A DNA stretch of 64,000 nucleotides from Bacteroidota bacterium (GTDB taxonomy: Bacteria; Bacteroidota; Bacteroidia; Cytophagales; Spirosomataceae), in assembly GCA_020161355.1 (NCBI GenBank), contig JAIUOF010000002.1, forward strand, positions 310,001 to 374,000, in the 5' to 3' direction. Shown here piece after piece: positions 26,430 to 34,749 of the stretch; the stretch's first letter is position 1, and each line of letters starts with the position of its first letter. A model generated the notes under the pieces. That model searched no databases. It saw nothing but the letters and a program-made list of their open reading frames with translations, and was not told the origin of the DNA. The position numbers and the translations under genes are program-made.

Positions 26430-27407
26430 TTAGGATTTCTTTTCGGTAAAAAAACTTATCAAAAATGCCACTAATCCAAAAAGAAGCACAAATAATACAC
26501 CTTGCAAAGTATGCAGAAATGTGGCCAGGCTCACGCCATCTTGCTGACTTAAGCCATATAGAACCACAATTTTACCCACAAAAAAATGATAGCTGCCCAG
26601 TCCGCCCTGAGTAGGTATGGCCATACCAATGGAACCCATAACCAAGACTGTAAGAACAGCAAGGAATGAGAGGTCCTGACCAATCGAAATAGCCTGACAA
26701 AGCAGAAAAGTTCCCAAATAATACATCGACCAGATAAAAAGTGTATGAAGGAAAAACTGTCCCGATTTTTTGATTTTTAACACACTCACAAAACCGCTCC
26801 ACAAACCTTTTCCAACTTCAAAAAGCTTCTTTACCAGACTAATATTCAGTACTTTATCCTTATATTTAAGAAACACAAAAAAGGATATCACGGCCAAAAC
26901 AAGAAACACGATACCCAGAAATATCAGATTTTGAATCCCTCCCAGTTTCCCGCCAAACATTTCAATTACAAGAGATTTTAATCTGGAAAATTCCAACAAA
27001 ATATTTACCAAAACCAAAACTCCTAAAACCAAAACATCAATCACTCTTTCAGCGATAACCGCCCCAAAAGACTTATCAAAGGGCACATTTTCACTTTTTT
27101 GTAAACTTGCGGAACGAGCCAGTTCACCTGCACGCGGGAAAATAAGATTGGTAAGATACCCAATCAGAACCGCTACAGAAGTATTTAATAAGGCCGGTTT
27201 ATAACCCAGTGGCTCCAGCATCAGATTCCAGCGGTAGGCCCTGCTCACATGAGCCAGCAGAGAAACTAACAAGGCCAAGAAAACCAAAAAATAATTGGCT
27301 GATTTAAAATCCGAGATCGTGGCAACAAGATCTACATCTTTAAATACCCAGCGAAGTAAGGCGATACCTATCACCAATGGAAATAAATACTTAAGTGCTT
27401 TTTTCAA
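26430..27407 (-). CDS. Lysylphosphatidylglycerol synthetase/flippase-type membrane protein (UPF0104)
   Basis: 325 residues, about 8 membrane helices. Features of the AglD/MprF flippase-like family: YRWNLMLEPLGYKP, NLIFPRAGELARSASL, and AIPTQGGLGSYHFFVGKIV. Likely moves or handles a lipid or lipid-linked substrate. Ends converge on the DUF2807 terminator; 11 bp after panD, so probably co-transcribed. Confidence 0.8.
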   Translation of the reverse strand: MKKALKYLFPLVIGIALLRWVFKDVDLVATISDFKSANYFLVFLALLVSLLAHVSRAYRWNLMLEPLGYKPALLNTSVAVLIGYLTNLIFPRAGELARSASLQKSENVPFDKSFGAVIAERVIDVLVLGVLVLVNILLEFSRLKSLVIEMFGGKLGGIQNLIFLGIVFLVLAVISFFVFLKYKDKVLNISLVKKLFEVGKGLWSGFVSVLKIKKSGQFFLHTLFIWSMYYLGTFLLCQAISIGQDLSFLAVLTVLVMGSIGMAIPTQGGLGSYHFFVGKIVVLYGLSQQDGVSLATFLHTLQGVLFVLLFGLVAFLISFFTEKKS

Positions 27408-27418
27408 AATTTTATACT

Positions 27419-27769
27419 TTATTGAACCACTCTGTTGTTTTCGTCAGGAAAGACTACCGTTGGTTTGTGTTGTTTGGCTTCTTCGGGCGTCATCCATGCA
27501 TAAGAAATGATAATTATGATATCACCTGGTTGTGCTTTTCGGGCGGCGGCACCATTGAGACAAATAATACCGGAATTCCTTTTTCCTTTGATGGCATACG
27601 TTTCCAGCCGCTCCCCGTTATTATTATTGACAATCTGCACTTTCTCGTTCTCCATTATTCCGGCAGCCTCAAGAAGAGCCTCGTCGATGGTAATACTTCC
27701 CACATAATTGAGCTCGGCCTGGGTAACTTTTACCCGGTGAATTTTGGACTTAAAAACATTTACTAACAT
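27419..27769 (-). CDS. panD: Aspartate 1-decarboxylase (pyruvoyl enzyme)
   Basis: 116 residues. Makes beta-alanine for pantothenate/CoA. The self-cleavage site is Gly24-Ser25 in YVGSITID; Ser25 becomes the pyruvoyl group. Also [23 protein letters not shown]. Lys9 and Tyr22 are present. Confidence 0.96.
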   Translation of the reverse strand: MLVNVFKSKIHRVKVTQAELNYVGSITIDEALLEAAGIMENEKVQIVNNNNGERLETYAIKGKRNSGIICLNGAAARKAQPGDIIIIISYAWMTPEEAKQHKPTVVFPDENNRVVQ

Positions 27770-27791
27770 AAAATGCAGCTATTTTTTTTTG

Positions 27792-27799
27792 CAAAATTA
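27792..27799 (-). promoter_or_regulatory. Putative -7 element of panD
   Basis: Minus strand TAATTTTG, exact TAnnTTTG match, 22 bp before the panD start; a TTG lies 21 bp further upstream. A second TAATTTTG on the plus strand at 27863-27870 may serve the divergent aminotransferase. Confidence 0.4.
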
Positions 27800-27889
27800 C
27801 AAACATAATCTTTATAAACGCAATTTGACACAATTCAAAAAACTTCATTCAATAATAATTAGTAATTTTGTAACACAATTTAACACATC

Positions 27890-28972
27890 ATGAGCAGAAA
27901 GCTAATGTATTTTACTGCCGGTCCGGCAGAACTTTATCCCAGGTTTGAAGAATATCTGCAGGAATTCGTCGATGAACAACTGGGGTCTATTTCTCATCGC
28001 AGTGGTCAATTCAAAAAAATATATCAGCATACCGACGAGCAACTGAGGGCTTTACTTAGCATCCCAGAGGAAAACGCCATCATGTTTACCGGTTCAGCTT
28101 CGGAGATTTGGGAAAAAAGTATCCAAAGTTTGGTTGAATTTGAGTCTTTCCATCTGGTAAATGGCTCCTTTTCTGAGAAATACTATCAGTATTCACAAGC
28201 TTTGGGTCGTCAGGCTGACGCCTTGAATAAACCTATGGGTGAGGGATTTTCCTATGGGGAAATCACTGTTCCGGAATATGCTGAGTTGATATGTGTGACT
28301 CAAAACGAAACTTCTACAGGTGTCCAGACCCGTGAAGCTGATATTCATAAGCTCAAACGTAGCCACCGAAACAAACTCATGGCCGTGGACATGGTTTCTT
28401 CTGCCCCGATTCCGGAACTAGATTTTTCATTGATTGATTCGGCATTCTTTTCGGTACAAAAAAGTTTTGGCTTGCCGGCAGGTCTGGGCGTGTGGATTGC
28501 TAATGAGAAATGCCTCAAAAAAGCTAAACAACTTAAATCGAAAGGCAATAGCCTTGGGGCTCATCACGACCTGCCTTCTCTTTGGAAAAATGCAAAAAAC
28601 TATCAGAATCCGGCCACTCCAAATGTGATGGGAATTTTCCTGTTAGGAAAAGTAGCTGAAGATATGAATAAAACCGGACTGGAAGCTATCAGAAAGCAAA
28701 CAGATGAAAAAGCAAAGATGATTTACAAGTTTTTTGAGAAAAAAGACGGCTATGAGGTGTTTGTAAAAAACCCTGACCACAGATCAAAAACGGTGGCCGT
28801 AATCAACACCGAGAGACCTTCATCCGAAATCATTAACCATTTGAAAACTAAAAATATGATTGTTGGTGCAGGATATGGTCCCGGAAAAGATAGCCAGATA
28901 AGGGTATCAAATTTTATTGCTAATACCCCTGAACAGATAGAGGCATTGTTAAATGAAATAGAAAAGTTTTGA
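27890..28972 (+). CDS. Class V aminotransferase, SerC-like
   Basis: 360 residues. PLP-dependent; the Schiff-base lysine is Lys191 in FFSVQKSFGLPAGLG. FTAGPAELYP and the HRSGQFKKIYQHTDEQLRALL block resemble phosphoserine aminotransferase. The serine pathway is the likely role, but serA is not adjacent and related enzymes use other substrates. Confidence 0.8.
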   Translation: MSRKLMYFTAGPAELYPRFEEYLQEFVDEQLGSISHRSGQFKKIYQHTDEQLRALLSIPEENAIMFTGSASEIWEKSIQSLVEFESFHLVNGSFSEKYYQYSQALGRQADALNKPMGEGFSYGEITVPEYAELICVTQNETSTGVQTREADIHKLKRSHRNKLMAVDMVSSAPIPELDFSLIDSAFFSVQKSFGLPAGLGVWIANEKCLKKAKQLKSKGNSLGAHHDLPSLWKNAKNYQNPATPNVMGIFLLGKVAEDMNKTGLEAIRKQTDEKAKMIYKFFEKKDGYEVFVKNPDHRSKTVAVINTERPSSEIINHLKTKNMIVGAGYGPGKDSQIRVSNFIANTPEQIEALLNEIEKF

Positions 28973-28976
28973 AAGT

Positions 28977-29007
28977 TTTGTAAATAAGAATATTATTCTT
29001 AATTTTG
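28977..29007 (+). promoter_or_regulatory. Consensus Bacteroidota promoter of rpmE2
   Basis: TTTG (28977-28980), exactly 19 bp, then TAATTTTG (29000-29007): a full match to TTTG-N19-TAnnTTTG. The start of transcription would be near 29013, about 35 bp before the ATG. The -33 box sits 4 bp beyond the stop codon of the gene upstream. Confidence 0.65.
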
Positions 29008-29047
29008 CAGCCCAATCGAGGAATAAAGGTTTTAATAAAATAGAGAA

Positions 29048-29293
29048 ATGAAAAAAGACATTCATCCAAATTATAGAGAAGTAGTTTTCTGGGATTTGAC
29101 TTCAGATTATAAATTCCTTTCACGTTCATGCGTTGAGACTAAAGAAAACATCGTATGGGAAGACGGAAAGGAGTATCCGGTTTGCAAAGTCGAGGTTAGT
29201 TCAAAATCTCACCCATTCTATACTGGTAAAAACGTATTGTTGGATACTACTGGTCGTGTTGATAAATTTAACAAACGTTACGGAAGAAAATAA
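29048..29293 (+). CDS. rpmE2: 50S ribosomal protein L31 type B
   Basis: 81 residues, type B (zinc-free) form: [30 protein letters not shown] and [11 protein letters not shown]. Single cysteines do not make a CxxC zinc site. Own promoter and terminator. Confidence 0.95.
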   Translation: MKKDIHPNYREVVFWDLTSDYKFLSRSCVETKENIVWEDGKEYPVCKVEVSSKSHPFYTGKNVLLDTTGRVDKFNKRYGRK

Positions 29294-29315
29294 TCTCTCA
29301 AAGATTTTTATAAAT

Positions 29316-29347
29316 AAGCCTTTTCGAAATCACGAAGAGGCTTTTTT
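29316..29347 (+). terminator. Terminator of rpmE2
   Basis: Eleven-base arms (29316-29326 and 29333-29343, one G-T pair), 6-base loop, T run. Confidence 0.8.
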
Positions 29348-29358
29348 ATTTTCCTGAA

Positions 29359-30177
29359 ATGAATTCCAACCGAAAATCGCACCGAAAGCCCAGCCCCAAA
29401 ACCAGAAGAAAAAAGAGTTTTCTCTGGAAATGGAAATTCAACTGGAAACGCACCTTTTTGATTTTCGTCAGTCCAATCGTATTGCTCTTGGCCTATTTTT
29501 ATTATCAGGAAATCAAAGCCGGTTATATCAAATACAAGGCTTTTGGGATTTACATTCCTTCAGAATACAGCGTCCATGGCATCGATGTTTCCAGATATCA
29601 ACAGATTATCAACTGGAAGTCAGTCAAAAACATGGAAATTGAAAATGTAAAAATTGAGTTTGCATTCATTAAAGCTACCCAAGGCGTCAAAACCATCGAT
29701 TATCATTATTTACAAAATAAACTGAGAGCAAAAAATGCCGGCTTGGTGGTAGGTGCCTATCATTTTTTTGTTGCTACGAAAAGTCCGCAAGCACAAGCAG
29801 AATTGTTTATCAGAATAGCGAGTATCCGAAGCGGAGATTTGCCTCCGGTGGTCGATGTAGAAACCGAATATGGTCAGTCGGATGAAAAAATCAGAAAAGG
29901 ACTGAAAACCTGGCTTAGATTAGTAGAAAACCATTATGGCGTAAAACCGATAATCTACACCAATGCCGATTTTTATAAGCAAAAACTTCAGGGATATTTT
30001 GATAATTATCCAATATGGGTGGCACATTATACCAAAATGGGAAAACCGGATTTAGACCGGGATTGGCATTTTTGGCAAATCAGTGAAGAATCGACTATAA
30101 ACGGAATCAAAGGAAAAGTTGATTTTAATGTATTTAATGGAACCAGAGAAGAATTTGAAGACCTTTTGATCAGGTAA
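29359..30177 (+). CDS. GH25 lysozyme, membrane-anchored
   Basis: 272 residues. A strongly basic N-terminus (about 1-35) precedes one membrane helix (TFLIFVSPIVLLLAYFYY). The GH25 barrel has HGIDVSRYQ, FIKATQGV, VGAYHFF and the catalytic DxE in PPVVDVETE. It would cut the glycan strands of peptidoglycan from the periplasmic side. Its 3' end overlaps the converging EamA gene by 8 bp. Confidence 0.88.
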   Translation: MNSNRKSHRKPSPKTRRKKSFLWKWKFNWKRTFLIFVSPIVLLLAYFYYQEIKAGYIKYKAFGIYIPSEYSVHGIDVSRYQQIINWKSVKNMEIENVKIEFAFIKATQGVKTIDYHYLQNKLRAKNAGLVVGAYHFFVATKSPQAQAELFIRIASIRSGDLPPVVDVETEYGQSDEKIRKGLKTWLRLVENHYGVKPIIYTNADFYKQKLQGYFDNYPIWVAHYTKMGKPDLDRDWHFWQISEESTINGIKGKVDFNVFNGTREEFEDLLIR

Positions 30178-31027
30178 ATCTCCTTTTTAAAATCGGATGT
30201 AACATAACAGTGAGCAAGACCAGCACACCTCCCAAATAAAACTCAAAGGACATTTTTTCGCTTTCTCCAAAAATAAAATAAGCCAGAATAACCCCATAAA
30301 CCGGCTCCAGGTTTAATGATAAGTTGGCTGTAAAAACCGAAATCCTCCGCATCAGACTGATCATTTGGGAATGCGGAATAACTGTACAAACCCAGCTCAA
30401 TATCAATAGCCAAAACAAATCATTCTGACTTAATTTTAGGGAATTAAAATCTCCGGCAAACAAAAATATGACCCCCATAAAAAACATAGCCGCCGATAGC
30501 TCAACCAAACTTATCACCTGACTGTCAAACCTATGCGTGAGCCGGGAATTAACAATAGAAAAAACCGCCGCCAGTAATGCCCCCAGCAATCCCACCAATA
30601 TGCCGGTCAGATATCTGATTTCGAAACTAAACATAATAGAAACCCCGATGACTACGATGATTCCCAACACAATCTCGTACCACACCATCTTCTTTTTGAA
30701 AAAAAACGGTTCCAATATCCCGGTAAAGAAAGAAGTAGTAGAAAAAGTGACCAGACTTACCGATACTGTGGAGAGTTTACCCGAGCCAAAAAAGCAAAGC
30801 CAATGCAGCCCCAGTACCAATCCGGTGCCAAATAATACTGTAAAATCACGAAAGGATAACTGAATTTTTACTTTTCTGAAATACAAAATAACAAACAAAC
30901 CCAAAGCAGCAAATAGGGTGCGGTACAGCACCAAAGTCAGGGAATCAACCGAAATGAGCTTTCCCAGAATTCCGGTGAAACCAAATAATAACACAAAAAC
31001 ATGTAGTTTGATGTAATCTTTCAGCAT
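30170..31027 (-). CDS. EamA/DMT-family transporter
   Basis: 285 residues, ten membrane helices in two EamA repeats; the second repeat carries NLEPVYGVILAYFIFGE, typical of the family. Metabolite exporter of unknown substrate. It is separated from the GNAT gene by a strong terminator, so it has its own promoter. Confidence 0.82.
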   Translation of the reverse strand: MLKDYIKLHVFVLLFGFTGILGKLISVDSLTLVLYRTLFAALGLFVILYFRKVKIQLSFRDFTVLFGTGLVLGLHWLCFFGSGKLSTVSVSLVTFSTTSFFTGILEPFFFKKKMVWYEIVLGIIVVIGVSIMFSFEIRYLTGILVGLLGALLAAVFSIVNSRLTHRFDSQVISLVELSAAMFFMGVIFLFAGDFNSLKLSQNDLFWLLILSWVCTVIPHSQMISLMRRISVFTANLSLNLEPVYGVILAYFIFGESEKMSFEFYLGGVLVLLTVMLHPILKRRFT

Positions 31028-31033
31028 TATTTC

Positions 31034-31073
31034 AAAAAAAACAAACCTGCAAAATTCGGCATTTTGCAGGTTT
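31034..31073 (-). terminator. Strong terminator after the GNAT gene
   Basis: Perfect 13-base arms (31043-31055 and 31061-31073), loop TCGGC, and a minus-strand T run at 31034-31040. It ends the GNAT transcript before the EamA gene. Confidence 0.88.
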
Positions 31074-31105
31074 TGAAGCTTATTCCATTCTACCTTTAAT
31101 ATTCT

Positions 31106-31837
31106 CTATACCTCTGTGAGCTCTCTCTGAGTCGTTGGGCTGGGATGAGCTTTTTTTTTACGTTCCTCTCTTCTTAAAAGTATCCGCTGCTTCATACTCA
31201 TCCACTTTTCATAAAGCGTTGATTCGGTCAAAAAATCCCAAAATTCGGGCTTCTTGCCTTCCTTTACTTTATTTTTCTCCTCTTCCGGGTCAAACTTCAT
31301 ACCTGTGCACAAGCAATGTGCCCTGTTGGTACGGTTCAGAATATCATAATTGACACAGCTGGAGCAGCCTTTCCAAAACTCATCGTCTTTGGGCAGTTCC
31401 GAAAACGGCACAGGCAAATAGCCCAGTTCCGAGTTGATTTTCATCACGGCAAGGCTCGTTGTCAATCCTATAATCTTAGCATCAGGATATTTTGACCTTG
31501 ACAAATTGAAAGCCATTGATTTTATGGAAGTAGCAATGCCACTTTTCCGGTGATTAGGATGTACTATCAAACCCGAATTGGCCACAAACTTGCCATGCTC
31601 CCAGGTTTCAATATAGCAAAAGCCCACCCATTCGCCATCAGAAGTGGTAGCGATTACCGCCTTTCCTTCTTCCATTTTAAGCTTGATGTACTCAGGCGAC
31701 CGTTTGGCAATACCCGTGCCACGGGCTTTAGCCGATAGGGCCATTTCGTCCACAATTACCTGAGCATAATCAAAATGCTCCTCAGTGGCTACCTGAACCA
31801 CGTATTTGCCAATAATGTTTTTTTCTTTAATGTTCAT
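31106..31837 (-). CDS. GNAT N-acetyltransferase, arginine-pathway type (probable N-acylglutamate synthase)
   Basis: 243 residues. GNAT fold with the acetyl-CoA loop in IVHPNHRKSGIATSIK near residue 93. SAKARGTGIAKRSPEYI and FWKGCSSCVNYDIL resemble, from memory, the acyltransferase at the head of Bacteroidota arginine operons. A C-x2-C-x13-C-x-C cluster at about 156-175 may bind metal. The last 40 residues are basic. No argG or other arg gene follows; it is monocistronic behind an arginine-rich leader peptide and before a terminator. The arginine assignment rests on family resemblance plus the leader. Confidence 0.72.
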   Translation of the reverse strand: MNIKEKNIIGKYVVQVATEEHFDYAQVIVDEMALSAKARGTGIAKRSPEYIKLKMEEGKAVIATTSDGEWVGFCYIETWEHGKFVANSGLIVHPNHRKSGIATSIKSMAFNLSRSKYPDAKIIGLTTSLAVMKINSELGYLPVPFSELPKDDEFWKGCSSCVNYDILNRTNRAHCLCTGMKFDPEEEKNKVKEGKKPEFWDFLTESTLYEKWMSMKQRILLRREERKKKAHPSPTTQRELTEV

Positions 31838-31963
31838 CGTCGTTTGTAAGGGGCTCAGACCCTAAAAGGAGACGGTGTATCCGCTGTTTTTTGTTATAAG
31901 ATTTATTTAGAAAAGAATGAAGGCAGCCCACTATAAAAAGTAAACAACCTTATGCTTGGGTCC
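31838..31963 (-). promoter_or_regulatory. Putative arginine attenuator: leader hairpin and competing structure before the GNAT start
   Basis: Minus-strand RNA. Hairpin 1 is GGUCC-GUGA-GGACC (31959-31972) inside the leader peptide's Arg codons. Its right arm, extended to GGACCC, can instead pair with GGGUCU (31857-31862). That segment otherwise sits in a small AGGG/CCCU stem, itself bracketed by CGUC (31871-31874) and GACG (31838-31841), which touches the GNAT AUG. No classic GC hairpin with U run is seen, so control may act on translation. Pairings were made by eye. Confidence 0.45.
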
Positions 31964-32015
31964 TCACGGACCTAAGTCGTCGAAATGGGGATATGGGGAG
32001 TAATATCTGTTTCAT
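31950..32015 (-). CDS. Arginine-rich leader peptide
   Basis: 21 codons from ATG at 32015 to TAA at 31950. The second half reads PFRRLRSVRTQA: four arginines within seven residues, encoded CGA, CGA, AGG and AGG. A hairpin with a GUGA loop covers the last two Arg codons. A TATATTTG -7 element lies about 15 bp upstream. It precedes a gene that looks like the first step of arginine synthesis, so a stalling role is the simplest reading. Too short to prove as a gene without comparison. Confidence 0.5.
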   Translation of the reverse strand: MKQILLPISPFRRLRSVRTQA

Positions 32016-32030
32016 TGTATTATTACGTTG

Positions 32031-32038
32031 CAAATATA
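32031..32038 (-). promoter_or_regulatory. Putative -7 element of the leader-GNAT transcript
   Basis: Minus strand TATATTTG, exact TAnnTTTG match. It would start the RNA near 32025, about 10 bases before the leader ATG. No -33 TTTG at the expected distance. The rest of 32039-32242 is AT-rich with nothing else I can identify. Confidence 0.42.
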
Positions 32039-32242
32039 GAATTAAAAACAGACATAAGACATGATTTGAAGCTAAAATTTTGTTAATAAATTGTTACCAA
32101 ATAGTAATTTTATAAACTACTGGATATCAAATTAATGGGAAGTCAAACTTTTAAAATATTATAATAGCTAAACTTTGAGGAACAGTAAAAAAAGGCGGTA
32201 ATTATAAATTTTTACGGATAACTAATTTTAAACCAGTCTTAC

Positions 32243-33193
32243 TTACCGTCTGTTATCATAATTTTCATACATACTCAGATAGCTTCTGTAGCGGCTTTCG
32301 GCAATATCTCCAGACTCAACCGCATCTTTGATGGCACATTTGGGTTCGTTGATATGGTGACAGTTATTAAATTTACATTCTCCGAGCAGAGCCCTGAATT
32401 CAGGGAAATAATGCCCCAGCTCATTTTCATCTATGTCCATCAGGCCCAGTTCTTTGATTCCGGGTGAATCAATTATTCTGATATTACCGGGTAATTCAAA
32501 CATCTCAGCGAAGGTGGTAGTATGCACTCCTTTGTTGGCAAAGGTTGAGATTTCGGAAGTCGCAAGGTCAAGATCAGGGTCAATGAAATTAATCAGTGAA
32601 GATTTTCCTACACCTGAATGTCCCGAAAGAAGACTGGTTTTATTTTTCAATTTGTCTTTAAAGCTTTCCAGACCAATTTTTGAGACTGTAGAAGTACTTA
32701 TACATGCATAACCAAGGCTTTCATACATTTCTATCAACTCATCCTGAAACCCGATGGCTTCCTCATCAAGTAGATCTTTCTTATTAAAAACCAATAAAAC
32801 CGGAATTCTGAAGGTTTCAGCAGTAACCAACATCCTGTCCACAAATCCCATGGAAGTGCGTGGATGAGCCAAAGTAATAATGATTACAAGTTGATCAATA
32901 TTTGTGGCGAGCAGGTGTCCATGGGCAGTTTTATGTACCGACTGCCTGATGATGTAGTTTTTCCGGGGCTTGATATCAAAAATAATCCCTGTGTTTTCAT
33001 TTTCTAATTCAAACACAACTTCGTCACCCACCGCAATGGGGTTGGTCACTTTCAGGCCCTTTATTTTGAATTTGCCTTTTAATCTGCAGGAATACATTTT
33101 CCCTGTAACTGATTTTACCTCATACCAGCTACCAGTTGACCTGAAAACAACCCCGACTAAAGAATCCAAATTCGCTAATTTTTTGACGGACAA
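32243..33193 (-). CDS. rsgA: Ribosome small-subunit GTPase RsgA
   Basis: 316 residues, circularly permuted GTPase: G4 (NKKDLL) precedes the P-loop (LLSGHSGVGKSSL) and G3 (DSPGIKEL). N-terminal OB domain, and a C-terminal zinc knuckle (ECKFNNCHHINEPKC). Helps late 30S maturation. Confidence 0.95.
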   Translation of the reverse strand: MSVKKLANLDSLVGVVFRSTGSWYEVKSVTGKMYSCRLKGKFKIKGLKVTNPIAVGDEVVFELENENTGIIFDIKPRKNYIIRQSVHKTAHGHLLATNIDQLVIIITLAHPRTSMGFVDRMLVTAETFRIPVLLVFNKKDLLDEEAIGFQDELIEMYESLGYACISTSTVSKIGLESFKDKLKNKTSLLSGHSGVGKSSLINFIDPDLDLATSEISTFANKGVHTTTFAEMFELPGNIRIIDSPGIKELGLMDIDENELGHYFPEFRALLGECKFNNCHHINEPKCAIKDAVESGDIAESRYRSYLSMYENYDNRR

Positions 33194-33453
33194 AGCTACC
33201 TTAAATTTTGCTTAAAAAAAATAGTGACCGAATAATAAAAATTTTGTTATTCCAATTAAACTTTGGATTAATTTTTGATTCTAATTATTTGAAGCTTAAA
33301 ATTCACCGCCAATTACCGTAAAATAATTTTTAAGGAAATTTTAAGCTCTTGTTGTAACAATTGTTGAAAAATGTACGTTATCTTTAAAATAGAAAGTGAA
33401 AAAGCTATTTTTTTATAAATCAAAAGGTGTTTAAAATTTAAAATTTTAAGGTT

Positions 33454-33570
33454 ATGAAAAAAGGAATATTGTTCGGATTGGCAGCACTGGCTGTAGGCGT
33501 GGTGGTTTATTCTCTTGGTAGCAAAAAAGAAAAACCTTCTACTTATCCTAATCGTCAGATTTACAAATGA
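33454..33570 (+). CDS. 38-residue single-helix membrane peptide
   Basis: ATG at 33454, TGA at 33568. Sequence begins MKKGILFGLAALAVGVVVYS, one membrane helix after two lysines, then a polar tail LGSKKEKPSTYPNRQIYK. The hydrophobic-then-basic layout is unlikely by chance. A TATCTTTA element at about 33379-33386 could drive it. Function unknown. Confidence 0.5.
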   Translation: MKKGILFGLAALAVGVVVYSLGSKKEKPSTYPNRQIYK

Positions 33571-33790
33571 TTATTGGTAAATCTATAAACCATTATTTGA
33601 CGATTTTTATTTAACCGTAAATCCACGGTTCAGGTATTTTATTACCTTTTATTGATACTCTCCTTATTCCTGATATTCTGAGCATTCCGTTATTCAGATA
33701 AATTCTGCTGGTTTTCTGAAATTACCCAAAAAGAAAATAGTGTAATATTATTTTTTTGGCGAAATTTACTTTATTAAAACTAATTGCCGG

Positions 33791-34567
33791 ATGTTTAAAG
33801 ATTTAATTTTCGAAAAGACTGAATCAAAAGCCTACATTACCCTCAACAGGCCTGAAGTTTTTAATGCATTAAGTCAAAATCTTATCCTTGAACTCACCGA
33901 AGCTTTCTCAATGTGTGAGGCAGATTCTGAGATTAGAGTTATTATTTTATCAGGAGGGGATCAAAAGGCATTTTGTTCAGGAGCAGACCTCAAAGAAGGG
34001 CTCGGTGATACTAACCTTGGCAATATTTTGAAAGCCAGATACAACCCGTTAATATTGAGGATGAGGTCACTCGAGAAACCAATTATCTGCAAAATAAACG
34101 GTGTAGCAGCAGGAGCAGGTCTATCACTTGCACTGGCTTGTGATTTACTCATAGCTGATTCCTCAACTTACATGACCGAGCTTTTTGTTGGCATTGGCCT
34201 GATGCCTGATGCCGGGTCAATGTATTTTCTGCCAAGAATTGTTGGTTTTCAAAAGGCATTTGAGATCTGTAGTACCGGGAGGAAAATTTTTATGCCTGAA
34301 GCATTGCAACTAGGACTTGTAAATAAAATTGTGGAAACAGAAAACCTTGATGCTGAAATAGAAAAAATTGCGGCTTTTTACTCAAAATCAGCAACGAAAG
34401 CTATAGGCCAAATGAAAAAAGTACTCAATCAAAGTTTTAATAACACTTTGGAAAATGTCTTAAACCTTGAAGCTGAAGGGCAAACTGCCTGTGGTTATTC
34501 TGAAGACTTTGCAGAAGGTGTTATGGCATTTTTACAAAAAAGAGAACCCGTTTTTAAAGGAAAATAA
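33791..34567 (+). CDS. Enoyl-CoA hydratase/isomerase, PaaG-like
   Basis: 258 residues of the crotonase family. Oxyanion-hole segments CSGADLKEG and GVAAGAGLSLALACD. The acidic residue in GLMPDAGSMYFLPR is Asp where hydratases have Glu, as in PaaG-type isomerases (2-(1,2-epoxyphenyl)acetyl-CoA isomerase). No other phenylacetate genes nearby, so the substrate is uncertain. Confidence 0.82.
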   Translation: MFKDLIFEKTESKAYITLNRPEVFNALSQNLILELTEAFSMCEADSEIRVIILSGGDQKAFCSGADLKEGLGDTNLGNILKARYNPLILRMRSLEKPIICKINGVAAGAGLSLALACDLLIADSSTYMTELFVGIGLMPDAGSMYFLPRIVGFQKAFEICSTGRKIFMPEALQLGLVNKIVETENLDAEIEKIAAFYSKSATKAIGQMKKVLNQSFNNTLENVLNLEAEGQTACGYSEDFAEGVMAFLQKREPVFKGK

Positions 34568-34671
34568 CGAGCTTTTTTTTAAGTTTTCTTTAAGAAATTG
34601 TTAATTATTTATTTTCAGAGCGTTTCATTATTTAACAATCAAAATATTTTCTTGGATTTTATAAAGTAAAA

Positions 34672-34705
34672 TTATCAAAAATGATAAATGAAAAAATTAT
34701 CATTT
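34672..34705. repeat. Alternating TTATCA / TGATAA palindromic cluster before glnS
   Basis: TTATCA (34672), TGATAA (34682), TTATCA (34697). The outer pair forms a perfect 9-bp inverted repeat, AAATGATAA (34679-34687) and TTATCATTT (34697-34705). It lies 45-78 bp before the glnS start, a plausible operator position. Confidence 0.5.
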
Positions 34706-34749
34706 GGTTTAAGATATTAAATTAGCTTTTTGTACAACAATTAAAAACC

